Shown here: piece after piece, positions 54,852 to 64,000 of the stretch
Layout: every line of letters starts with the position of its first letter
How positions within the stretch are numbered: the first letter of the stretch is position 1
DNA from: Microdon myrmicae
Lineage: Eukaryota; Arthropoda; Insecta; Diptera; Syrphidae
Direction of reading: 5' to 3'
Length of the DNA stretch: 64,000 nt
Assembly (NCBI GenBank): GCA_963931805.1
Contig: OZ007497.1
Coordinates: 2,844,501-2,908,500, forward strand
Made by a program: the position numbers and the translations under genes
The notes under the pieces: model-generated
What the model was told of the DNA's origin: nothing
Databases searched by the model: none
What the model saw: only the letters and a program-made list of their open reading frames with translations

Positions 54852-55041
54852 TTATATCATAAATGAAAAATTCTTGAAGTTAAGGGATAACACGAGGGAC
54901 GAACGGGGACTAAAGGAAATGTTAAGAAGCCAGCGAAGAATATTAACAAATGAAATGTGTGAAGCAGTTAAAATTGATACAACAATGGAAGAGTTGAAAA
55001 ATTTAAAACCACGAAGATTGATATTTCTTCAAATCAAGTGA
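54852..55041 (+). other. Short coding-like stretch of unknown origin
   Basis: An open stretch of about 62 codons follows a possible acceptor (GACAG at 54846-54850) and runs to TGA at 55039-55041. The product would be charged and helical (KLRDNTRDERGLKEMLRSQR, later MEELKNLKPRRLIF). It matches nothing I know. It could be a terminal exon, a transposon scrap or chance. Confidence 0.2.
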
Positions 55042-57689
55042 ATAACAATAGTAAACTAGTCGAGAAGGTGCTTTGGAAATCAGAGATATTATAAAAAAAT
55101 TGGAAGTCGTGAATATTATGCAATTGATTCAAATGTTGTTTGTGAGACTTATTCGATTCTCTAACTGCGTTCTCATCATTCCACTTGACTAGGTCTTGAT
55201 CTCGAACTCAATAGTCGTCCTGGTTAAGGCCATCTGGCCAATAGATGTATGGTCTTCCTCATGGCATTCACCACAAATATATTCAGTCAAAACATAACCG
55301 GGAGGATCTCGATAAAAGGCACACAAAAATTAATTAAAATAGATGTCTCCTTCAGAATATGTTCCATTTGAAGAGATACGATTCTTCAATGATGGGTAAT
55401 TGGCCATATCTTTTTTATAAATTATATATTATAAGCATATCCTGGAATGTCCTTTAGTTCTCTTAGCGCTTTCTCTATGTTATCAATCGACTCAAAACGG
55501 GTCGTGCGAGTTGATAATTTGAGTTTCAAAAAACAGAAACAAATTGGCAACTTTTCAACTTAATATTTTATGATAATTGGTTAAAAAAAAATTATCGCAA
55601 GGTATACATCGTGCAAAACGTTTAATGTTATCGGGTTTCCATTTAACAAATTGAACAATGCCAAATTGTTTTTTCGTACGTTTCAATAAGCGGCTGTTTT
55701 TTTTTTATCATTCTTAATTATATGATACAATCAAAGTGAACGAATAGAAAAGAAATGTTATTTTATTCCAAAACGTATTAAACAATCTACGGACACTTTT
55801 TTCTTTATTCACCACATTGGATATCAATAACTCGCAATTTCCACTCTAAGTTGCTATACCCAACGCTAATAGTCTATTTCATAATTTCACTTCACTTATT
55901 CATATTCAGGACGCTAATGATCGAAATTCACATGCACCCGCGTCATTGCGTATGTGGCTGGAAGGGTCACGTCCGATGAATGAATGAATTTCGGCGATGC
56001 GATTACAATGTACCGATACATTATTTGTATTTGTTTGAACTGTTAGTCTCTGGATTTCAAAAAAAGTACTCAAGCCGAGTGCTAATAAGGTAATTTTTTA
56101 ATGTGTGAATTGTGTCCTTTTTTTATTCTTATCTCTGGGTCCTGGTAGACTAGGATCGAGTCGGCGCGACAATGATGTAATGATGGCATTCTATTACAGA
56201 ATATTATTTACGATCTTATCTGCTAGGTTGAGTGAGAATGCAATCCAAGCGAGGAAATTCAAAACAAGGATAGCATTGTATGAATTCACCTATCGACTTT
56301 TAATTGCGCTATTACGCTATGGATTTCTGGAGCTGTTCAAGAGATCAAGAACACGAGTGAGGTGTCCTACTCTCTGAATCCCAACGAACTTATGTTTTTT
56401 ACAGCACTAACTACGTACTAGCGTCTCCCCAATGTGTGCTCTCTCTAAAGAGAGTCGAACACGATGAATTGCGAACTTAAATTTTGGTTTCAAAAATGGA
56501 TACGTGTGGCACTAAAGTAAATATGAGTTTGCAGATTATCGAATAATAATTGGAATTGGGAAAATCTTGAGGGCGAAACTATGAGCAACCGTGATCATAT
56601 CTCTGAATTTATATTGTGAGTGATCAAAACCAGATGAAGGTATCCCTTACTTAAAATGTATGATCCTCTTGAGGTGGGACATATATTTATTCTCTGACTG
56701 ACATGAATTTAGTTTGCTTTTAGTACTATGCACCGCCAGTATTCAGGCCAGTTACTCTAATTGAATGAAAAGTTTTTGTACCTCTCCCTAAGTTCGTCGA
56801 TGACAATTGCTTAGCATATTACTTGAAGGGATTTATACAATGTTGTACTTCGCCTCAAGTTAAAGAGGATTCAGAGTTTGACATCCGTCCTTAGAGAAAT
56901 TTCTCTCAGAATCCGTTAAATGCGTTCACACGTTTGATTATCGTTGCGCTTATCATTTCTTGATTTATCCCATTAGTCTTAACCCTCTTGCGTAGTCGCT
57001 CCAAATTATCTATGTCATAGTTTTATGTCAATATGCTTCTGCCTTCGAAATATTCATTTGAGATTTATTTAGTATAATGGATTTGTCGTGGGTGTTTTAG
57101 AAAAATACGACATAATTATTTGAAACTTCGAAACTCCAGGCAGTTCCCATTGGTAATTCGAAGGTTAAAGATTTGATCAACAGTTGAATGCTGATGATTC
57201 CCCATTAGTAATGTTACATCTTTCCATGCTTCAATATGAGTCTCTTCGATGTCTGAATAGCGGAAAGTAACCTTAAAGTTATTGTATCCAAAACATTATA
57301 GCACGATAATTACTACACATCGTGATATCTTGTTTTTTTTTATATGAGACACGAAATAATAAATTTTTAGCCTTCTGACAATGCTTTATGCATCCCAGCT
57401 TTCGCTGTGGTACAGCTGTTCCATATCTTAATAGCTTCATGGGAATATTGAATTAAATATTTATCTTAAGTAGGCGACTGAAACCTGTATGTAATTTCAA
57501 AACTCTATTCAGCACATAGCTATTAACTTTAAAATCACCTGCACACCTAGAATGCAACTTTATATTTTGCACAATATTAGCCATGAAATTATTTGCCACT
57601 CCTCTCAACCGGCCACAATTAACATAGAAGACATATTAATTAAAAGACCAATATAAACACTTCTTCGTCAATGTGAATCTTTCTCACAT
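55042..57689. other. Unassigned A/T-rich DNA
   Basis: No gene was supported. The open frame 56105-56377 has no recognisable motif. Confidence 0.4.
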
Positions 57690-58440
57690 GACCTGTGGCG
57701 GTTCCTTTGAACGCCACTGCCCACCTTCCCATTAACCATTCGAAAACTTCCAACCTAGAGCTTCCAAAAACGCTATAAAACAAGTATTGTGGCAGTTCCA
57801 TTGAACGCCACTACTTACCTTACAACATATGTTGAGGAAACAGTTTCCTAAAGCACATAGACCCTGGAAAGCATGTACTTACCTTTCCATAGTTTGCACT
57901 ACAAATACCTGAAATGCTGTAAGTCCATAATATTCGCTGATGCAAAATCCCTCAGCACCAAACAGACATGTTCCTTATAAGCAATTTGGTTGCACCAGTA
58001 AGCAACCAACATTACCCAAACCATACCGATGAAGTATCTCCTAATGAGTCTGCCGCACACGTGCAGGAGATATTTCTTCTTTTCCTTTAGCTTTACCAAT
58101 GCCAACTTCAGTCGGTCAACCGATCGAGAAATACATAATGGCATACGGCTGACCGCCCAAGGAAGTCGAGTTCTCCTAAATGGAAATTTTTCCAGCGGAA
58201 TTCGACTACTTGGAGATGCCGCCAAGATGTGCCCGATCAGCATAATTGTACGCAGTTGCTGATCGTGTAAACACATAAATATCTACTTCGGGATAGTTGC
58301 ACCAGCTGCAACCATGCCATCTAATGTTCCCCTTGCGGATTTGGTCGATCCACGGTCCGCATACTTGTGGACACACACACAATGAGCAACAGAGGCAAAC
58401 ATCGTTTACGTTTCGCGCCCTTTGCGCTGGAACCAAATGC
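57690..58440 (-). repeat. Hairpin-bearing dispersed repeat, copy B
   Basis: This is the inverted relative of 7397-7985. It has two 23-bp palindromic modules, GTGGCGGTTCCTTTGAACGC..CAC at 57696-57718 and GTGGCAGTTCCATTGAACGC..CAC at 57789-57811, 93 bp apart. A further inverted repeat, TGCTGATCG/CGATCAGCA, occurs around 58234-58265 (plus strand CGATCAGCA at 58234, TGCTGATCG at 58257). The frame 58276-57899 on the minus strand is open for 125 codons but has no known domain. Copy A carries the DRAH..G(V/I)SK phrase in the same order. Confidence 0.65.
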
Positions 58441-58731
58441 GTAGGAAATCATCCCTTGTCGGTCACTGAAGCGATGAATAAAATTTGTTATTCTGTCGTT
58501 TTCGTGACAATCACCAATCGTAACACTGATTCCGTGGAGGCAGGTCGAGTCCTCCACGTTAAATAAGCAGTCGAGTGCCAACCGTTGGAGAGTGCGCAAA
58601 ACAATAATTGAAGGCAGAGAGCTTCGCGTTGTAAAGTCTAAATTCCAAGCTGTAAATCGGTGCCTGGAGCGGGAATCGAGTTTCGTTGCGTCCCAATTTT
58701 GAACAAGTGGCAAGATTGAACCAATAAGCTA

Positions 58732-59060
58732 TGTCATTCCAAAGTGGAATTTTAATTTGCCAACTTGACTTTTGATTTGTATTTTACGTGTATATAAACC
58801 AACCTGTACAACTTAGTGCTTCAACGTTTAACTCATAGAATAAGCAGTGTCGTTCCAAAGTGGAATTTTTAATTTGCCAATTGGACTTATAATTTGTACT
58901 TTAAGTGTATTGAAACAAACTGTATTATTTAGTATTCTAATGTTTATTAGTACCAAAGTCAAACTGTATTAGTTGCGACCCTCACTTTTAATGTATATAG
59001 TATAAGTGTAATTATCTTGAAACGGAACCTTTACTATATCTAAATAAAATTGTGACAAAG
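58732..59060 (+). repeat. 116-bp tandem duplication in an LTR-like segment
   Basis: TGTCATTCCAAAGTGGAATT at 58732 and TGTCGTTCCAAAGTGGAATT at 58848 start two units, each with GGACTT..AATTTGTA and ACTGTA/CCTGTA blocks. TTCCAAAGTGGAA is itself palindromic. CTAAATAAAATTGTGAC at 59039 and the TG start are LTR-like, but no partner was found. Confidence 0.6.
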
Positions 59061-59459
59061 AGTGAGTCAAGCCTTTTTTATTTCTACAGTGAGAACCAGC
59101 GACACTACGACGGGACGACAGTTAGATGGGGTGTCGTTTCGCTCCAACTACGTGTGACAGTTGTAAGGAATCTGTGTCTCTGTGGCACCCAGCGCAGGAC
59201 ATAATATACCATCACCACAACAGCACACGTAATAAGACGAAACTCCCCACAGACCTACTTCTAGACATTCGCGTTGCTTATGGATGTAAGATCGTCGTAC
59301 AATTTCATAAAGCTCTGTAACGCTGTCAATATTTTTAGACATCTGTGTCAGCCTTTGGTAAAGAGGTGATATGAGGTGACGTTGAGCGTTAGCGAAAGTG
59401 GATCTAAAGTTTGACGCACACAGGCTATGTGAATATAATATTTTTGGACAGGATAACAC

Positions 59460-60860
59460 AAGAAGCTAGAGATAAGAGCCCCCTTATAGTTTGTGGAGAT
59501 TTCAACGCTTGGGCAGTAGAATGGGGAAGCACAAGGATCAACAGTAGAGGCATACAGTACTTGAAGCCTTTGCAGTCCTAGATGTGGTGTTACTTAATGA
59601 TGGTGTTGATGACACCTTCATAAACGAGAGAGGCCGGTCCAAAATCGGCATCGCATTTACCAGCTCCATGTTGGGAAGAAGTATGGAGTGACGAGTTTTG
59701 GACACCCACACCCATAGTGACCATCAAGCCGTGATGTACGAAATATTTCCACACGGGATCGATCACTGTTAAATTGGCGAAGAAAGCCCAGAAAAAAGGG
59801 TGGAAACAGAAGGACCTCGATGCTGAACTGCTCGATTATATTAGAAGACCAAATCGGACAGTTTGACGCAGAGGCCGATGCGAAGGCAGGCTGGAAAAGT
59901 CATGAAGTGGCTAACTACCGCATGTGATGCTTCTATACCACGACAAATACAAGCAGCAGTGGGTAACAGACCAGTGTATTGGTGGAACTCAGAAATCTCC
60001 CATATGCGATCGAAGTGCAACAGGTTACGACGCTTGCAATAAAGAGCAAGAAACCGTAACACATACCCACAGTTGCATGCGGAATTCGTCAACAAACGGA
60101 AGGAGTTGAGAAATGTGGTCCGCAAAAGTAAATATGACGCGTTCTGTCCCTTAAGGGATGAATTAAATAACAAACCATGGGACTACACAACAACAGTAGT
60201 CAAATGCAAAAAGGTAAAAGTGACATCGCCAGAATCGTTGCTGTCCTCTTCCCCCAGCGTGACGGGGTGTTAAGAGTGCAAGAAGAGTGGAGTATCACTG
60301 AAGGAGAGATACCTCCCGTGACCACCGAAGAGGTGCCCTTGGCTGCAAGGGTTGTTAAAAAAACAAGACCCTGGGACTATATGGTGTTCCTAACTCTGTA
60401 GCGAAGACTGCTTTAACAAAAAAAGTCTTCAGCAGTCTCTTCACAACCTGCCTTCAAACAGGACAATTTCCCAAACAATGGAAAAAACAGCGGCTTGTGC
60501 TTATACCAAAAGGAGTCAAGAATCCAGAGGCGCCGTCGTCTTATCGCCCGTTGTGCATGTCGGACACGACAGGAAAACTGCTTGAGCGAGTAATTGCCAC
60601 TCGCTTGGAACAACTCACTGAGGGGACATCGGGGCTGTCTGAATGGCAGTACAGATTCCGGAAAGTTAGATCAACCGGTAAGGCACTATCTTTGGTGTGT
60701 GACATCGCTCGCAATGCGATAGCTGGAGCACGATGGCTAGGTGGTACAAAAAAATATTGCGCGGTGGCGACACTAGATGTTAAAAATGCATTTAACTCGG
60801 GCAGTATGAGGGACACACTAACCGAGGTCGGGCGTGTTTGCAATTCGCTTATTGAATGAA
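59460..60860 (+). pseudogene. R1-like LINE ORF2 fragment (endonuclease to RT)
   Basis: Frames in order: PLIVCGDFNAWAVEWGSTR (59483-59540) and FINERGRSKIGIAFTSSMLG (the RG...ID..F..S region, Asp changed to Gly), then LDTHTHSDHQAVMYEI (SDH motif, 59700-59750). A linker with RKELRNVVRKSKYDAF follows (60090-60140), then LLIPKG-like MLIPKGVKNPEAP, SSYRPLCMSDTTGKLLERVI, FRKVRSTGKAL and CAVATLDVKNAFNSGSM (60755-60800) for the first catalytic Asp region. The layout follows R1-clade ORF2. Frameshifts occur near 59555, 59690 and 60400. Sequence ends before YADD. No rDNA target sequence flanks it, so it is not at the classic R1 site. Confidence 0.85.
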
Positions 60861-61059
60861 ATTAAAAAGTTGTTTTTGTGAGTCCGGGAGCGTTTAAAAC
60901 ACAAAGAGTATTTATAAATAAATGCCATCGATAAAACAGTCAAAGCCAAATGAATATATATTATTTGATATAGTCGACCAAAATAAAAAAATAAATAAAA
61001 AGACAAGGCAGTCAAAACAAAGAAACTGAAAATCGAACAAACAAAACATATAATAAATG
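60861..61059. other. A/T-rich spacer between R1-like LINE and tRNA half
   Basis: No feature recognised. Confidence 0.4.
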
Positions 61060-61107
61060 TCTCCCGCATGACAGGCGGGTATACTAACCAGTATACTATT
61101 GAGGAGC
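61060..61107 (-). repeat. 5' half of tRNA-Asp / SINE head
   Basis: The reverse complement reads GCTCCTCAATAGTATACTGG, then TTAGTATACCCGCCTGTCAT and GCGGGAGAC, matching the SINE head at 22481 up to the end of the anticodon arm (anticodon GTC kept). It then diverges at once; the T arm and SINE body are absent. Confidence 0.8.
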
Positions 61108-64000
61108 TTCAGTACAATAGTCTGTTGAAATTGCCCTAAACCAACTTTATAATCAAGATGGAGGAGGAACATGTCAGTTATTACTATTAGAGTTTGTTTG
61201 CTCAAATACAGCAAAGTTTAATGGTGTGGGAAAGTTTTTAACCACCTGAAACTATTCGCAATATGCGGAGTACAGGTTGGTTTGGCTCTGGCTTTAGTTT
61301 TTAAAAACGACTTTACGTTATTTTTATAGCGTTTGATGGGGGAAACGAGTGGAGAGAAACTTGTGTTGATAATCCTCTGCTTGGGGAGAAAACCCTACAT
61401 GCTATATTTACACAAGATTAGAAAAACAAAGTAAACTGGATTTGATTTTTGCATTAGTGACAGGTCAGGGTGAAATCAAAAATGAAGTTTTTAACCAATG
61501 ACTCCGAAAGTCAGTGTTCGCTTTTCTTAAGACTTATCTAAAAGTAGTGGTGTTGATGATTATTGATTACTTTTACTAGAAAATAGTTACCTGTTGGGTT
61601 TCAATGATTCTTAATGCTGAATAAATACTCATATGCCAAAAATTAGAAAAGTTTAGTTGATAATTTCTATTTAATTTGTTGTTAAAAATGTGGTTTCACA
61701 TAATTATTTCATTTCTTATTTTCGCGGTTCGGATCGAAGGAGTCAATAAATTAATATATAAAGCCAAATAGCCGTTCAGTTTTAAGTATGTTCGTGTTAT
61801 TTACGTTGTCTTGAGAAAGATGTTATAATAATTACTACAATACGTCGTATCAAGTGACCACATATCACCCTCGTTTCCGCCTCTATATCCTTATTCAATT
61901 AATTCTGTAATTCCCAGATATCGAGGTTTTTAACTATGAAATGTTTCCCGATTACAGACAACACGTTGGTCTCAAGTGCCGCTCCTAGTTCCTACCTCCT
62001 AGCGTAAACCTTTCGCTGAGAAAAAGAGTGAAATCACCATTGCTGACCGGAGCCTTTTGCAGCATCCAACAACCAGGACACCTCTGCAACATTCGCAATA
62101 ACATCATCACCACTACACAACAGCCGCAACCGTATGCCAATATTTTATCTGTCCTGTCAGAGTTTGATCGGAATTTTGTATCTTTTACCAGTCGCGACTG
62201 CCCTGTGGAGGTGCCACCTTCCGCTTATCGGAGGAAAGCGATTTTCCCCCCTCCATAGGGGTTTCTCTTTTACTTTTCTGTCTTCGTTTTTGGTTTTGTT
62301 TGGCAGTTTTTACTCGTTTCGAAAAATTGAAATTATTTATGAGGTACATCGTGTTTGGTTGACTTGTACGGTAGGCAAATCCCTTTTCCACAGACACAAC
62401 GACCCTCGGGATCAATCAGAATGGCGGTTGGCAGGAACCTCTTTGTTTCTGTCTGATTAAAAAAAGAAAATACATACTCAAGGCATGAGTGTGATATTAT
62501 TACGATTTTTGAGAATAATTTGATGGATATGCATCAGGAGACATGGCCGTCATAAGATCTGGGCGTTCGTGTGCGTACGTTAAATCTGATATTGGAGACT
62601 ATGCGATCAGGACGGAGAGAGAATTAATGAGCTCACTGCGTGATGGGTTGAAGATAAATTTGATTACAGAAAAATTGACAGAGTTACGAGTGAACTGCTT
62701 GTTAATACTTAATGGCAGTGAATGGGTTTGATTAACGTATAGGCGTCGGAGTGCCAATGGAATATAATTAATTGCGAGCGCCATGTGACCAGAATCTTAA
62801 TAAATATTCTGGATCTAAGAATGCACTTGAGGACACTTTTCAAGGTTCAGCCTGATCCTTTGACGTGAATTAATAACTACTAGAGGTCAGCTGATACTTA
62901 GAAATATATGGTTTTCCAAATTTAAAACTCAGCCCGATGTTGAGACTACTCGATGATAGTTGGTTTACTTACTCAATAGTCAGGTGGACCTAAAGCTTTA
63001 CCACCAATTCTACAGATGACTCGTATTTGGCGAATTGCAGTCAAGGTGACAGTGATCAACTTTATGTCCATCAGTTGTAAATGACCTATGCATCTGAGGC
63101 ATCATTTTTTTCTAGGACCTGTTGGCACAATTGCGACTGAACACTGCTCGAAGAAGTTCTTTGAATTTATTGACAGTACACATATTCTTGACGTATATTG
63201 AAATTTGCATCCATTTTAAAAGTTTCGTTTATTTTTGACAACTGAAATGTTATACGTGTTCTCATATGCTCGGCGATTTTTCATTTTCCCTTATATTATT
63301 ATTATATACACAACATATCGATAAAAAATACAAATCCCTTAATTTGTCTTGCCACCGTACTCGCCAGTCATGGCCCCGTGAATTGTTTTTATTCCTGAAA
63401 CTGATAAAACTATGAAAGAAGGACGTATTTCCATCATTGATGAGATAAAAATACAAAATGCTGAAGGATTCCAAAAAAAAAAAAATTGTATGGCGGCTTG
63501 ATGCTGTGCCGCATTTAAATTTTTAAGTTTTACATATTATTATATAATTTATAAAATCAATATTCCTGAGTTCACATTCTGAATTTTTAAACATTCATAA
63601 CCCTACAATCAAAGGCAAAATAGCGAACTTTGCACAAAATAGTGAACTATTAACACAGGAATCTATTGTTGTGTTGTATAACATACAAGTGGTTCGGTCA
63701 ACGGTTTGAACTGAGCCTTTTTATCTTCGACCGTGTAATTTGAATATCTTTTTTACTCTCGATTTATGGGTCATTGCAATCAGAACCCACTATCTTTGTA
63801 TTTAACTTAAATATCCTTTACAAGCATCTTATGTGTAAAATTTTTTATGATTGTATACGATTTGTGGGTGCTCCCTGGTTCCTGTTGATTACTTTGGAAT
63901 GCGTATATCACGTTCGTAAGGAACATATTTTAGTCCCAAGAAATGTATTTATTATTTGTACCATTGTCGAGTTTTTTTTAGTTGTGGGTGCTTGAACTCT
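61108..64000. other. Unassigned DNA
   Basis: No gene, RNA or element was recognised. The overlapping frames at 62028-62460 and 62543-62731 have no motif. A 12-base A run lies near 63473-63484. Confidence 0.4.

Overview
The window is eukaryotic and almost certainly arthropod, most likely insect. The evidence is the mix of elements: DD34D mariners, a Tc1-like transposon, copia with a half-tRNA primer site, BEL/Pao, a gypsy-like LTR element, and LINEs of RTE, R1, I/jockey-like and CR1-like types. The order of insect cannot be fixed from this sequence. No intact host gene could be recognised in 64 kb. Every coding stretch that could be named belongs to a mobile element, and nearly all are broken. 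The window reads as intergenic or heterochromatin-like repeat-rich DNA.

Layout. 0-9 kb: a broken BEL/Pao pol piece (1-1040), unassigned DNA, two LINE 3' fragments on the minus strand (one with a clear 14-bp target duplication), an ~80-bp tandem array (6.8-7.1 kb), a hairpin-bearing repeat (7.4-8.0 kb) whose inverted relative lies at 57.7-58.4 kb, then LINE and BEL scraps. 10.8 kb: a truncated SINE. 15.2-16.5 kb: a dead mariner with TIRs and TA duplication. 17.1-21.9 kb: a LINE (ORF1, endonuclease, RT) apparently split by a deleted copia element. 22.0-28.9 kb: a three-layer nest, in which a tandem repeat was hit by a tRNA-Asp-derived SINE whose tail was then hit by a 6.1-kb minus-strand LTR element that keeps gag and a protease remnant but shows no RT or integrase. 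29.0-32.3 kb: two copies of an I/jockey-like LINE in opposite orientation.

35.5-36.6 kb: a mariner with a nearly intact transposase lacking its N-terminus. 39.0-41.3 kb: tandem units of about 290 bp, then a BEL LTR, leader minisatellite and gag remnant. 41.5-44.3 kb: a CR1-like LINE on the minus strand. 46.0-47.0 kb: a ~940-bp (CAAACAGA)n microsatellite abutting a Tc1-like element (47.0-48.5 kb) whose transposase is interrupted by one of the ~290-bp units. 49.1-51.2 kb: an RTE-type LINE split by an internally deleted LINE with a 5' end that could fold as a pseudoknot. 51.3-51.65 kb: a mariner N-terminal scrap. 58.7-60.9 kb: a short tandem repeat and an R1-like LINE. 61.1 kb: a 5' tRNA-Asp half. 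The remaining intervals (listed) show no gene I can support.

How the pieces relate: the RTE LINE and the tRNA-Asp SINE share the same 3' end, which fits the SINE borrowing RTE machinery. Three LTR elements (copia, gypsy-like, BEL) all keep gag but have lost all or much of pol. Several insertions can be ordered in time from which element interrupts which. All alignments here were made by eye.
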